NCBI GenBank assembly: GCA_964372115.1
Contig: CAYJPN010000019.1
Location: forward strand, 38,903 to 102,902
DNA from: CG2-30-36-16 sp964372115
GTDB taxonomy: Bacteria > Bacteroidota > Ignavibacteria > Ignavibacteriales > Ignavibacteriaceae
DNA length: 64,000 bases
Reading direction: 5' to 3'
Part shown: positions 24,922 to 35,010 of the stretch, piece after piece
Layout: every line of letters begins with the position of its first letter
Numbering within the stretch: position 1 is the first letter of the stretch
Position numbers and translations under genes: made by a program
The notes under the pieces: generated by a model
The model's input: only the letters and a program-made list of their open reading frames with translations
What the model was told of the DNA's origin: nothing
Database searches by the model: none

Positions 24922-26118
24922 TTATTGAAGAATTAAATGCCCGAGTTTATCCCGTTTTGTTTTGAGATAACGCTCGTTGTTTTCATTCGGTTTTATTTCA
25001 ATCGGTACGCGTTCAACTATTTCGAGCCCGTAACCTTTTAAGCCCACTATTTTTTTCGGGTTGTTTGTAAGAAGCTTTATTTTATTAACTCCGAGATCCA
25101 ATAATATTTGAGCTCCGATTCCATAATCTCTCAAGTCTGCTTTAAATCCAAGCTCCTCATTTGCTTCAACCGTATCTTTTCCTTCATCCTGAAGTTTATA
25201 GGCAAGAATTTTATTTTGAAGTCCTATACCTCTCCCCTCCTGACGCATATAGACAAGAACACCACTTCCATTTTCATTAATAGCATCGAGTGCAGAATTT
25301 AGCTGATCGTGACAGTCACAGCGTAACGAATGGAAAACATCACCGGTTAAACATTCCGAATGCATACGCACGAGCACCGGCATATCTTTTTTAATGTCAC
25401 CCTTTACAAGAGCAATCTGCTTTTTGCCGTCAATCAAATTTTTATAAAGATTTAACCTAAATGGACCATGGTTTGTGGGAAAATCAATTTCGGTAATTTT
25501 CTCAATAAGTTTTTCATTATTTAATCTGTATTTAATAACATCTTTAACAGTTGTAATCTTCAGTTTAAACTTTTCGGCAATTTTTATTAAATCAGGCACA
25601 CGCGCCATCGAGCCGTCATCGTTTAATATTTCGCATAAAACACCGGCGGGACTCAACTTTGCCATTCTGCATAAATCAACTGTTGCTTCGGTATGACCGG
25701 CTCGTCTAAGAACGCCCTCCTCAAATGCACGAAGTGGAAAGATATGACCCGGTCTTCCAAAGTCGGATGCTTTAGCATCGGGAGAAATTAATTTTTTTAT
25801 TGTTATCGCCCTATCCGAAGCGGAGATTCCGGTTGTTGTTCCTTCAATTGCGTCTACAGTTACAGTAAATTGAGTTCCATGTAACGCAGAATTGCTGTCT
25901 ACCATTAAATTTAAACCTAATTCTGTAAGCCTATTGCCAATCATCGGAACGCAAACCATACCGCGTCCGTGAGTAACCATAAAGTTAACTACGTCGGGAG
26001 TGATATATTCGGCGGCGCAAATAAAGTCGCCTTCATTTTCGCGGTCTTCATCATCAACTACAATAATAATCCTGCCGTTTTTTATTTCTTCAATAGCTTC
26101 TTCTACTGTGCAGAACAT
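24922..26118 (-). CDS. ribBA: Bifunctional riboflavin enzyme RibBA
   Basis: 398 residues with two complete domains. Residues 1-200 are 3,4-dihydroxy-2-butanone 4-phosphate synthase (VDDEDRENEGDFICAAEYIT; HGRGMVCVPM; GRPGHIFPLRA; GHTEATVDLCRMA). Residues 205-398 are GTP cyclohydrolase II, with the zinc cysteines in SECLTGDVFHSLRCDCHDQ and the active-site RQEGRGIGL. It makes both precursors of riboflavin. It is the last gene of the likely tgt-yajC-ribBA transcript, 92 bp after yajC. I see no FMN riboswitch in that short gap. Confidence 0.95.
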   Translation of the reverse strand: MFCTVEEAIEEIKNGRIIIVVDDEDRENEGDFICAAEYITPDVVNFMVTHGRGMVCVPMIGNRLTELGLNLMVDSNSALHGTQFTVTVDAIEGTTTGISASDRAITIKKLISPDAKASDFGRPGHIFPLRAFEEGVLRRAGHTEATVDLCRMAKLSPAGVLCEILNDDGSMARVPDLIKIAEKFKLKITTVKDVIKYRLNNEKLIEKITEIDFPTNHGPFRLNLYKNLIDGKKQIALVKGDIKKDMPVLVRMHSECLTGDVFHSLRCDCHDQLNSALDAINENGSGVLVYMRQEGRGIGLQNKILAYKLQDEGKDTVEANEELGFKADLRDYGIGAQILLDLGVNKIKLLTNNPKKIVGLKGYGLEIVERVPIEIKPNENNERYLKTKRDKLGHLILQ

Positions 26119-26210
26119 TTCTAATCCTATCTTTTTTCAAACTGAACAAGTTCGCTTTATAATCGAACATAAAAACCGAAAATAAAGCGAACCAAAAATA
26201 ATTAAGGCTG

Positions 26211-26537
26211 TCAGTCTTTTGATGCAATTACGCTCGTAATAGCCGAACGTTCAATTTTTATTTTCACTTTATCGCCAATATCAAGCAGCGCTGTTTTTTC
26301 TTCAAGCCCGGCAACAATTCCATGCACGCCGCCGCTTGTTATAACTTTATCTCCTTTTTGAATATTGGATAAAAGTTTTTCTCTTTCCTTCGCCCGTTTT
26401 TGCTGGGGACGGATAATCATAAAATAAAATATTAAAAATATAGCGCCGAACATTATTATGGTGCTTACAAAATTACCGCCGCCGCCCTCTCCTGGGGCAG
26501 GTGCCATTGCAAATATTAGATCCAATTTATACTCCAT
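26211..26537 (-). CDS. yajC: Preprotein translocase accessory subunit YajC
   Basis: 108 residues. One transmembrane helix (about 24-42, FVSTIIMFGAIFLIFYFMII) is followed by the hallmark RPQQKRAKER and the conserved GDKVITSGGVHGIV and ERSAITSVI segments. It binds the SecDF complex at the inner membrane. The start overlaps the end of tgt by 11 bp, the tgt-yajC order found in many bacteria. secD/secF do not follow here; ribBA does. Confidence 0.93.
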   Translation of the reverse strand: MEYKLDLIFAMAPAPGEGGGGNFVSTIIMFGAIFLIFYFMIIRPQQKRAKEREKLLSNIQKGDKVITSGGVHGIVAGLEEKTALLDIGDKVKIKIERSAITSVIASKD

Positions 26538-27675
26538 TATTATTTACTGGTTTTGATACTTTATTAATTGTTTCATTTTTCCATTCGGCAAACAAACCTT
26601 CAATTATTTTTGTCCTTGCTGTTTTAACGAGGTTCAAATAAAAATGAAGATTGTGTATGCTTGCTAATTCCAAAGCCAATATTTCGCTGGCGATAAAAAG
26701 ATGCCGCAGATATGCTTTGGAATAATTTTTACATGTATAACAATCGCATTCATTATCGATTGTTGTAAAATCATCTTTATGTTTTGCGTTGCGCATAGAA
26801 AGAATGCCGGCTGATGTAAACAAATTTGCGTTACGTGCGTTACGGGTCGGCATTACGCAGTCGAACATATCTACTCCGCGTTCAATTGCTTCCAGAATGT
26901 TCTCGGGTCTCCCGACGCCCATTAAATAACGTGGTCTGTCTTCGGGCATAAAATCGGTTGTAAAGTCAACCATTTCGTACATCGTCTCGGTTGGTTCACC
27001 AACCGCGAGACCGCCAATTGCATAACCATCAAAATCGAGAGCAAGTAAATCTTTTGCCGATGACTCACGCAAATCTTTATGAACACTGCCCTGAATAATA
27101 CCAAATAAAAATTGTTTATGCCCGTATAGCGGCTCTGATTTTTCAAAGGCTTCTTTATTAAGTACAGCCCATGCTGATGTTAATTCTTTCGAACGTTTTG
27201 CGTAATCATAATCGCACGGGTATGGGGTACACTCGTCCAGCGCCATCATTATATCCGAACCGATACTGCGCTCGATCCCAATTACTTTTTCGGGGGTAAA
27301 AAAATGTTTTGAGCCATCGAGGTGCGAGCTGAATTCAACGCCGTCTTTCTTCAATTTTCTTAGTTCGGATAAACTAAATACCTGGTAGCCGCCGCTATCA
27401 GTAAGAATTGGTCTATCCCAATTCATAAACTTATGCAACCCGCCGGCTTTTTCAAGAATATCGGTACCGGGGCGCAAATAAAGATGATAAGTATTTGAAA
27501 GAACAATTTCCGCTTTTATATCGTTTTTAAGATAATCCTGGTTTACAGCTTTAACAGTTCCCTGCGTGCCAACCGGCATAAATATGGGAGTTTCAACAAT
27601 TCCATGATCAGTTTCAAAAAATCCTGCGCGTGCTTTACTTTGTTTATCTTTTCCTGCTGAATTAAACTTTAACAA
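26527..27675 (-). CDS. tgt: tRNA-guanine transglycosylase
   Basis: 382 residues with every key element of bacterial Tgt: LTDSGGYQVFSL (substrate pocket and catalytic Asp), GIIQGSVHKDLRE, GGLAVGEP, the nucleophile region FDCVMPTRNARN, and the zinc site CDCYTCKNYSKAYLRHL. It inserts the queuosine precursor preQ1 at the wobble position of GUN-anticodon tRNAs. First gene of the tgt-yajC-ribBA group. Confidence 0.95.
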   Translation of the reverse strand: MLKFNSAGKDKQSKARAGFFETDHGIVETPIFMPVGTQGTVKAVNQDYLKNDIKAEIVLSNTYHLYLRPGTDILEKAGGLHKFMNWDRPILTDSGGYQVFSLSELRKLKKDGVEFSSHLDGSKHFFTPEKVIGIERSIGSDIMMALDECTPYPCDYDYAKRSKELTSAWAVLNKEAFEKSEPLYGHKQFLFGIIQGSVHKDLRESSAKDLLALDFDGYAIGGLAVGEPTETMYEMVDFTTDFMPEDRPRYLMGVGRPENILEAIERGVDMFDCVMPTRNARNANLFTSAGILSMRNAKHKDDFTTIDNECDCYTCKNYSKAYLRHLFIASEILALELASIHNLHFYLNLVKTARTKIIEGLFAEWKNETINKVSKPVNNNGV

Positions 27676-27763
27676 TAATTTTTACATGTTTATTTATTTG
27701 AAGTGCAAATATAAAGGAAATCCGATGAGGAGACAAAGTAAAATAGAGTACAGAACTTAAAGA

Positions 27764-27791
27764 AAGGGGCTGTCTTAAAATTCAGCCCCTT
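27764..27791 (-). terminator. Intrinsic terminator for the 27874-29985 gene
   Basis: AAGGGGCTG / CAGCCCCTT pairs across a 10-base loop. On the minus strand it is followed by TTCTTTAAG. Confidence 0.75.
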
Positions 27792-27873
27792 TTAACAAGA
27801 CGAACGAGAGTGAGTTAATCATTCAATGTAATGATGCATTTTCATGCACTCATTCTTTATAACTCTCTTTCCC

Positions 27874-29985
27874 TCACTTTAAAAGAATCATCTTCCTGGT
27901 TTGAACAAAATTGCCGCTGATTATCCGGTAATAATAAACTCCCGAAGCAGCGCGCTTTCCGAAATTATCTTTTCCATCCCAAACAGCAGTAAACTTACCC
28001 GCATTTTTTTCTGTGTTAACAAGTTCTTTAATGAGCCTTCCTGTAATATCATAAATATTTATCTTTACAATTCCAGGCTGCTGTACCTCGTACTGTATTG
28101 TTGTTGTGGGATTAAACGGGTTCGGGTAATTCTGCGCTAAAACAAATTCATCCGGTTGTTCGGGGTTCTTTTCATCTTCAATAAATGTAACCCCGCCGTT
28201 TGTTGTTTTGAGAATAGTTCCATAATCTCCTACAGCCCATCCAGTATTTTTATATATGAAATAGAGAGAAGACAAAAAATTACCGGTTTTGCTTTTTTGC
28301 ATAGTCCAACCTTCCCCTCCGTTTGTTGTATTTAATATGATTCCACCAAATCCTACAACCCAACCATTATTTGCATCTGTAAAGTAAATAGAATTCAAAT
28401 GAGTTGATGCGTTTAATTGTAAATTCCAATTTTCTCCTCCATTTGTTGTATTGAGGATTTTTCCATGATATTCATAACCGTCACCTCCCACGGCCCAACC
28501 GGTATTTGCGTCTATGAAATAGATGGAAATTAAAGGAATATTTGTTCCGCTCGATTGTGAAATCCAATTTGCTCCTCCATCAGTTGTTTTGATGATTGTT
28601 CCAACGCCACCCACAGCCCAGCCGGTATTTGCATCTGTGAAATAGACAGAGTGTAAATTATAACTTGTTCCGCTTATTTGTGGAATCCATTCCGCGCCTC
28701 CATCATTTGTTTTTAAAATAATTCCATCCTCACCCACAGCCCAGCCGGTATTAGCATCTGTAAATTTGACGGAAGCCAAAACCTTACCTGTTCCGCTTGT
28801 TTGTGGAGTCCAATCTTCTCCTCCATTAGTCGTCTTAATGATTTTGCCGGCACTTCCCACCACCCAGCCTGTGTTTGCATCTTTGAAATAGACCGACAAC
28901 AAGTAATCATCTGTCCAGTTTGATTGTGGAGTCCAATTTTCTCCTCCGTTGTCTGTCTTGAGAATTACTCCAGGCCACCCCACAGCCCAGCCGGTATTAG
29001 CATCAGTGAAATACACAGAGAACAAATAACCATCTGTTCCGCTTGTTTGTGATGTCCAGTTTGTTCCTCCGTTAGTTGTCTTCAGAATTGTTCCACCATT
29101 TCCAACAGACCAGCCTATATTTTGGTCTGAGAAATAAACCGACCATAAAGAATAACTCGTCCCGCTTGTTTGTGATGTCCAGTTTGTTCCCCCATTTGTT
29201 GTCTTCAATATTGTTCCACCAAATCCCACAACCCAGCCGGTATTTGCATTAGTGAAATACACAGATAACAAACCATCTTCTGTTCCGCTTGATTGTGATG
29301 TCCAGCTTGTTCCCCCATTTGTTGTCTTTAGGATTGTTCCAGAACTTCCTACAGCCCAGCCTATATTTTGGTCTGAGAAATAAACCGACCATAAAGAATA
29401 ACTCGTCCCGCTTGTTTGTGATGTCCAGTTTGTTCCCCCATTTGTTGTCTTCAATATTGTTCCACCATATCCCACAGCCCAACCGGTATTTGTGTCTGAG
29501 AAATATACTGAATATAAATGATTGTTGATTCCGCTTGTTTGATAAACCCAATTTTCTCCTCCGTTTGTCGTCTTGAGAATAGTACCAGCAACTCCCACAA
29601 CCCATCCGTTATTTGCATCAGGGAAACAGACAGATATTAAATAATTACTCACCCCGCTTGTTTGTGATGTCCAGTTTGTTCCCCCATCTGTTGTCTTCAA
29701 TATTGTTCCACCATATCCCACGGCCCAACCAGTAATTGCATCTGTGAAATAGACAGAATTCAATCTCTCATCAGCATCGCTTGTTTGTATAGTCCAATCA
29801 GTTCCTCCATTTGTTGTCTTGATGATTGCTCCCCAGTCTGCCACAACCCAGCCGGTATTTACATCAATGAAATAGACGGAAGTTAAAAAATTTCCTTGCG
29901 GAAGAGGGTTTTGCCAAAACCATTGCCCGTATCCAATTGCTGTAATGAAAAAAGAAAGAGAAAGTATAAAAATAATTTTCTTCAT
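27874..29985 (-). CDS. Type IX-sorted Ycf48/BNR-repeat surface protein
   Basis: About 703 residues from the ATG at 29985, which has GGGAGG upstream and gives a signal peptide ending GYGQ. The body is some fourteen tandem units of about 41 residues, each like VYFTDANTGWAVGYGGTILK followed by TTNGG-NW. These are the Ycf48-like/BNR beta-propeller repeats. The C terminus carries LAQNYPNPFNPTTTIQYE and ends TRKMILLK, a type IX sorting domain. Two pairs of units are nearly identical at DNA level (29113-29220 and 29359-29466), a sign of recent duplication. The body is probably a binding or adhesive propeller. Confidence 0.88.
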   Translation of the reverse strand: MKKIIFILSLSFFITAIGYGQWFWQNPLPQGNFLTSVYFIDVNTGWVVADWGAIIKTTNGGTDWTIQTSDADERLNSVYFTDAITGWAVGYGGTILKTTDGGTNWTSQTSGVSNYLISVCFPDANNGWVVGVAGTILKTTNGGENWVYQTSGINNHLYSVYFSDTNTGWAVGYGGTILKTTNGGTNWTSQTSGTSYSLWSVYFSDQNIGWAVGSSGTILKTTNGGTSWTSQSSGTEDGLLSVYFTNANTGWVVGFGGTILKTTNGGTNWTSQTSGTSYSLWSVYFSDQNIGWSVGNGGTILKTTNGGTNWTSQTSGTDGYLFSVYFTDANTGWAVGWPGVILKTDNGGENWTPQSNWTDDYLLSVYFKDANTGWVVGSAGKIIKTTNGGEDWTPQTSGTGKVLASVKFTDANTGWAVGEDGIILKTNDGGAEWIPQISGTSYNLHSVYFTDANTGWAVGGVGTIIKTTDGGANWISQSSGTNIPLISIYFIDANTGWAVGGDGYEYHGKILNTTNGGENWNLQLNASTHLNSIYFTDANNGWVVGFGGIILNTTNGGEGWTMQKSKTGNFLSSLYFIYKNTGWAVGDYGTILKTTNGGVTFIEDEKNPEQPDEFVLAQNYPNPFNPTTTIQYEVQQPGIVKINIYDITGRLIKELVNTEKNAGKFTAVWDGKDNFGKRAASGVYYYRIISGNFVQTRKMILLK

Positions 29986-30303
29986 TGTAACCTCCCTAAA
30001 AATATTTAATGCGTTAAGCATTTAACTACACACCAGAAAAGATTAAGCCGTTGTTTTCCTTAAATCAAATGCTTCAGGCATCGCATTAGTCCTGTTAAGA
30101 ATCCCATGCCTCTATTTATGGTATTTAGTTTTTTCAAACATAATATTTTTTATGAGTAAGCGCAAATGTAATGGAAGGTTGTTGTTTGTGGTGAGTTGTG
30201 AGTCGGGTATTGTTACAAATAAAATGGAGTTACTTTATAAGCGGCGGTTTTAATTGCACGCAGATGACTATGATCTTTTATGATCTTCGCAGATTTGGGA
30301 AAG

Positions 30304-30597
30304 AAGTATTTCTAAAATTGGAAATAGGGTTTTGAAGGTTTAGCCATGCATTCGTAATTTTCCGAATGGGGCTTCAAACTTTAAAACATGTATTCGTGAT
30401 TTTCGGAATGGGGCTCTAAAGTTTTAGATATGCATTCGTGATTTTCGGAATAGGGCTCTAAACTTTAAAACATGCATTCGTGATTTTCGGAATGGGGCTC
30501 TAAAGTTTTAGATATGCATTCGTGATTTTCGGAATAGGGCTCTAAACTTTAAAACATGCATTCGTGATTTTCAGAATAGGGCTTTGAGGTTTCAAAC
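30304..30597. repeat. 42-bp tandem repeat array
   Basis: Six clear units start exactly 42 bp apart at 30346, 30388, 30430, 30472, 30514 and 30556 (core ATGCATTCGTGATTTTCGG). A degenerate unit lies at 30304 and a fragment at 30598. Units alternate between two tails (CTAAAGTTTTAGAT and CTAAACTTTAAAAC), so the true period may be 84 bp. The array lies downstream of dsbD and upstream of the Ycf48 gene. Stretch 29986-30303 shows nothing else. Confidence 0.9.
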
Positions 30598-30661
30598 AAG
30601 TATTTCCAAAATAGGACGCATGGCTTTAATTTTATAAAGCCATACTTCAAAAACCGGGAAT

Positions 30662-32434
30662 TTAATCGACACCTTCAAGCATCTTATAAAATTCTTCCGC
30701 GTTTACAAATCCTGTTAACCGCTGCTTCTCATTTCCTTTTGAGTCGATGATAAGAACAGTTGGAACACCGATAATTTTATATTTTTCTCTAAGCAGTTCA
30801 ACTTCGGGGGAAAGTGATTTCGTCATATCTGCTTTAAAGGCTATAAAATTTTTCGATTTTTCAATAACCTTTTGATTCGAGAATGTTTCCGCGTCAAGTT
30901 CTTTACAGGGAATACACCAGTCAGCATAAAAATCAATTATAACAGCTTTATCAGCATTTGCTAAAGTTTGTTCATCATACGACTGCCAATTTATTGATTT
31001 TGAGTTTGACGGAATGAGCGCGTAAACAGCTACTGCAATTAATATTACAGAAAGCACGTATCTGAATATCTTAAATCCAGTTACATTTTTTGCAAGTTTT
31101 TCAAAGAATAAAAGGTAGAGAGCAAAAATTATCATAAAGACAGGAAGAACGTAACCCGAAATTGTTTTTGGCAAAAGGGGGAGTAAAAAATAAAATGCCA
31201 TACCAATCATTATAAAACCGAAGACGTGTTTTACGCCGTCCATCCACTCGCCGCTTCTCGGCAGCTTTTTAATTTTGCCCGAAAACATTGCGAGCACTAA
31301 ATATGGTGTTCCGAGTCCGAGCGCTAAAACAAAAAACATTATAAAACCATAAAGAGGATCGCCTTTTGCGGCGACGAGAGTTACTAAACCCAAAACAAAA
31401 GGGCCTATGCAGGGCGCGGCTACAATTCCCATCGTCAAACCCATAAAAAACGCGCCGTAAAAACCGGTTTTTGCGCCGCCTGCTTTTGCAACAAGGCTGT
31501 CGGGTAACTTAAATTCATACACCCCGAACATACTTAGCGATAGAATGAGAAAAAGAAGAACAATAAAAAGTATTACAAAAGTATTTTGCAGAAGAGCCCC
31601 AAACATAGCGCCGCTGAATGAAGTAACCACTCCGATTACCGAATAAGTTAGCGCCATCCCGAGTACAAAAAATAAACCCATCAAAAAAAGCCTGCCCGTA
31701 CTCCCCTCACTTTGCCCGCCGAAATAACCAATAGTAATAGGAATTAAAGGATAAACACAAGGAGTAAGATTGAGTGCAAGACCGCCCAGAAACACCAAGA
31801 GCAGCGAGATTATAAAACCGCTGCTCTCCAATTTTGACATTAAGGAGCCGTCCTCATTTTGAATGTCCGTACCACCCACCGGAGTAAAACTCAAATCTAT
31901 TTTTTCAAATATTTCAGGATTTACCTGATTGACCGGTGTATTTCTATCGCCAACTTCTACAGTTAATGTATCTTCAACGCTTGATGGCGCGAGACAGGTT
32001 TTGTTGTCGCAAGCTTGATAATTTAATGTTATAATTAGTTTATATGTACCGGGTTTGATGTCTTTCGAAACATTCAGCAATGCGCCCATATAAACTTCTC
32101 CCTGCCACACAGAAAGGGGATCTTTGCTGAATGAAAGTGTAATATCATGAGCTGCAGGATAAGCAATTGTTTTTGTTGTAATTTCTTCTATGCCGCTTAC
32201 TGCAATATCGGTTGCTATTAGAAACTCATCGTACGGTTTATCTGAATTGATATGCCAGGGCTCATCAATATTCACTTTTAAAGCTACTTTAAATTCACTC
32301 CCGGGAGTAATTTTATCGAGCGAACTAAATGCTTTAACGTGAACCATATTTTGTTCCATTCCGAACTGCGCAAAAGCCGAAACATATAGCCCAAAACTTA
32401 ATATGAATATCAGAAGAAATTTAATTTTATCCAT
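30662..32434 (-). CDS. dsbD: Thiol:disulfide interchange protein DsbD-like
   Basis: About 590 residues from the ATG at 32434 (signal peptide, cleaved near SAFAQ); a GTG-type longer start reaches into nadE. The N-terminal immunoglobulin-like domain (about 20-170) has a Cys pair (CDNKTCLAP). Eight membrane segments of the DsbD/CcdA type follow (LALNLTPCVYPLIPIT; GIVAAPCIGPFVLGL, both with the conserved Cys-Pro/Pro-Cys). The end is a thioredoxin domain with FYADWCIPCKELD near residue 500. It moves electrons from cytoplasmic thioredoxin to the periplasm. It overlaps or closely follows nadE. Confidence 0.92.
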   Translation of the reverse strand: MDKIKFLLIFILSFGLYVSAFAQFGMEQNMVHVKAFSSLDKITPGSEFKVALKVNIDEPWHINSDKPYDEFLIATDIAVSGIEEITTKTIAYPAAHDITLSFSKDPLSVWQGEVYMGALLNVSKDIKPGTYKLIITLNYQACDNKTCLAPSSVEDTLTVEVGDRNTPVNQVNPEIFEKIDLSFTPVGGTDIQNEDGSLMSKLESSGFIISLLLVFLGGLALNLTPCVYPLIPITIGYFGGQSEGSTGRLFLMGLFFVLGMALTYSVIGVVTSFSGAMFGALLQNTFVILFIVLLFLILSLSMFGVYEFKLPDSLVAKAGGAKTGFYGAFFMGLTMGIVAAPCIGPFVLGLVTLVAAKGDPLYGFIMFFVLALGLGTPYLVLAMFSGKIKKLPRSGEWMDGVKHVFGFIMIGMAFYFLLPLLPKTISGYVLPVFMIIFALYLLFFEKLAKNVTGFKIFRYVLSVILIAVAVYALIPSNSKSINWQSYDEQTLANADKAVIIDFYADWCIPCKELDAETFSNQKVIEKSKNFIAFKADMTKSLSPEVELLREKYKIIGVPTVLIIDSKGNEKQRLTGFVNAEEFYKMLEGVD

Positions 32435-32457
32435 TAACCTTTTCCTGTTTTTATTGT

Positions 32458-34092
32458 TTATCGCCAACCCTGCACTATCGGGTAACGGCGTCCGTAACCG
32501 AATGCCTTTTTACTAACTCTTAATGCAGGCGCTGCTTGTTTTCTTTTAAATTCATTTCGGTCAACCATGCGGAGAGTTTTTGAAACAACTTCCGGGCTGC
32601 CGATAATTTTTATTATTTCATTAATTTCTTTATTCTGCTCAAGGTACATCATTAGAATTTTATCGAGCAGGTCGTACTCAGGTAATGTATCCTGATCTTT
32701 CTGATCGTGCTTCAATTCGGCAGAAGGAGCTTTGTCGATAATCTCCTGCGGAATTATTTCACAATCCCGATTTATATAATTCGATATTTTATAAACATCG
32801 GTTTTATATAAATCGGCAATTACCGCAAGCCCGCCGCTCATATCGCCGTAAAGTGTACAATAACCAACTGCCAGTTCCGATTTATTGCCGGTTGTAAGAA
32901 GCATTGATCCATACTGGTTGGAATATGCCATCAAATATAAACCTCTAACACGCGCCTGAATATTTTCTTCGGTGATGCTTATCGCTTCTGTACCAAAACC
33001 TTTTTCTAATTGCTGAAGCGTAACATCAACCACAGGCTGAATAGAAATATTGTTGAATGAGATGCCGAGATTTGAAGTTAGTTTCACACTGTCTTTTACG
33101 CTTCCTTCGCTTGAGTATTTAGACGGCATAAGGACAACATGAACATTTTCTTTCCCGAGCGCTTCAACGGCTATTGTTGTAACTAATGCCGAATCAATTC
33201 CGCCGCTTAACCCAACCAATACTTTTTTAAAACCGAGTTTTGCGCAATAATCTTTTAGCCCGTAAACAAGCGCATTATAAACTTCCTCTTCAAACGATTT
33301 TTCCACAACAGCAATCGGGGTATTATCAGTTTCTGTGTCGAACAAAAAATAATCTTCATTAAATGATTTGCCGAGTGCCGCGAGATTTCCGTTAGCGTCA
33401 AAACACATACTCGCGCCGTCAAAAATTAACTCGGTTTGTGCCCCGCTACAGCAAACATATGCAAGAGGCAGTTTTGCGTTTGAAGTTAACGTTTCAAGCA
33501 TCTTCCTCCGCCCTTCCCTTTTTCCGTATGAATAGGGGCTTGCGGAAATGTTTATAAGAAGAGTGGCGCCTTTCTCTATCTGTTTTTCAACAGGATCAAA
33601 CTTGTATCGTCTTATATGCCAATAATCGGCGTCATTCCAAATATCCTCACAAACCGAGATGCCGAGTTTTTCACCTTTAAACCCAAAAACATTTACATTT
33701 TCCGCCGCATCAAAATATCGCATTTCATCAAATACGTCGTAGTTGGGTATTAGACTTTTAGGTTGAACAAATTTGATTTCTCCATCAAAACATAATACAG
33801 CCGAATTGAAAATATCTGTTCCGATATTGTCATTATCAGCAGTGATAGTGCCGAATATTAAACCGGTACCCGTCGTTTGCCCGGCAATTTCATTTGTTGC
33901 TTTGTTTACCGCATCCCGAAATTCTTTTTTTTCAACAAGATCGAGCGGTGGATAACCAACCAGGGCAAGTTCGGGGAATACTACCAAATCTGCTTGCTGC
34001 TTTATCCCCTCAGTGTAGCCGTCAAGTATCTTTTTTTTATTGTACTCAAGGTTTCCGATAATAGTATTTATCTGGCAAATAAAAATTTTCAT
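32458..34092 (-). CDS. nadE: Glutamine-dependent NAD+ synthetase
   Basis: 544 residues in two parts. The N-terminal nitrilase-type glutaminase (1-250) shows its Glu (FPELALVGYPP), Lys (VQPKSLIPNYDVFDEMRYF) and Cys (LGISVCEDIWND). The C-terminal synthetase has the ATP loop LVGLSGGIDSALV and the later GNKSELAVGYCTLYGDMSGG. It amidates nicotinate adenine dinucleotide to NAD+ using glutamine. dsbD follows immediately on the same strand. Confidence 0.95.
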   Translation of the reverse strand: MKIFICQINTIIGNLEYNKKKILDGYTEGIKQQADLVVFPELALVGYPPLDLVEKKEFRDAVNKATNEIAGQTTGTGLIFGTITADNDNIGTDIFNSAVLCFDGEIKFVQPKSLIPNYDVFDEMRYFDAAENVNVFGFKGEKLGISVCEDIWNDADYWHIRRYKFDPVEKQIEKGATLLINISASPYSYGKREGRRKMLETLTSNAKLPLAYVCCSGAQTELIFDGASMCFDANGNLAALGKSFNEDYFLFDTETDNTPIAVVEKSFEEEVYNALVYGLKDYCAKLGFKKVLVGLSGGIDSALVTTIAVEALGKENVHVVLMPSKYSSEGSVKDSVKLTSNLGISFNNISIQPVVDVTLQQLEKGFGTEAISITEENIQARVRGLYLMAYSNQYGSMLLTTGNKSELAVGYCTLYGDMSGGLAVIADLYKTDVYKISNYINRDCEIIPQEIIDKAPSAELKHDQKDQDTLPEYDLLDKILMMYLEQNKEINEIIKIIGSPEVVSKTLRMVDRNEFKRKQAAPALRVSKKAFGYGRRYPIVQGWR

Positions 34093-34197
34093 ATCATTAT
34101 TAAAAATAAAGGAGCAAAAAAGTTAAAACAAAAAATAATACTTCTTTTATTATCATCTAATTGTTATTTTAAACTTAGTATAAAATTGTAACAAAAT

Positions 34198-35010
34198 ATG
34201 CTCGTAAAGATAAAATATTTATTTCTATTTGTTTTCATTTTTGATATAAATATTAGTGCCCAGGATTTACTCGTTTTCACTCCCAAACAATCGCCTTACC
34301 TGCCTGTAAATGATTCCGTTTTAGTTTATATACCGGGCGAGGAATCAAAAATGCCGCTTCTAATAATGCTTAATGGCTGGTCGGGGAATTACCAACAATG
34401 GGGTGGATTAATAGATTTACAGCAGTATTCTGAAAATTTTAATTTTTTAATTGCATGCCCCGATGGTTTGTACGACTCATGGTATGTTAATAGTACTGAA
34501 ATTCAAAATCAGCAAATGGAAAATTTTATTGTTAAAACATTGCTGCCGGAATTAGAAAAAAAATATAGCATTGATACTTCTTTAATTTTTATTACCGGGC
34601 TAAGTATGGGCGGACACGGGGCAATATTGATGATGTTAAAACATCCTGAAATTTTTGCGGCGGCAGGAAGCACAAGTGGAATTTTAGATATCTCCGCTTT
34701 CCCTTCAAATTGGGCGATTGAAAAAGTTTTAGGAAGTTATTCAGCCTCACCCCAAAACTGGGATAAAAATAATTGCACAAAACTTCTTGAAAAATTCACA
34801 GACAAAAAACTCAGAATGATTGTTGACTGCGGTACCGAAGACTTTGCATCTAAGGTTAATAAAAATTTTGCCGGTAAATGTGCAGAACTAAATATACCTT
34901 TGAAGTTTATTGAGCAGCCAGGAACACACTCAAAAAACTACTGGAGTAACTCAATTGATGAGCATTTTTGGTTTTTCTATAATATAGTTAAGGAATTGAG
35001 AGACCGTTAA
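34198..35010 (+). CDS. Exported esterase, alpha/beta hydrolase (esterase D/PHB depolymerase-like)
   Basis: 270 residues with a signal peptide (about 1-21, ISAQ). The nucleophile elbow is GLSMGGHGA near residue 139 (GxSxG). A late His in GTHSKNYW and an acid in IVDCGTEDFA fit the catalytic triad. The oxyanion segment is LIMLNGWSGN. The pattern matches the putative-esterase family that includes acyl-esterases of polysaccharides. The substrate is not predictable. It stands alone. Confidence 0.8.
   Translation: MLVKIKYLFLFVFIFDINISAQDLLVFTPKQSPYLPVNDSVLVYIPGEESKMPLLIMLNGWSGNYQQWGGLIDLQQYSENFNFLIACPDGLYDSWYVNSTEIQNQQMENFIVKTLLPELEKKYSIDTSLIFITGLSMGGHGAILMMLKHPEIFAAAGSTSGILDISAFPSNWAIEKVLGSYSASPQNWDKNNCTKLLEKFTDKKLRMIVDCGTEDFASKVNKNFAGKCAELNIPLKFIEQPGTHSKNYWSNSIDEHFWFFYNIVKELRDR

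Noticed and set aside
25994..26210. FMN riboswitch upstream of ribBA
   Set aside because: The gap is only 92 bp, and I could not find the conserved AGGGCAGGGTGAAATTCCC-type core elements.
30304..30597. CRISPR array
   Set aside because: The 42-bp units are contiguous with no unique spacers, and no cas genes are present.
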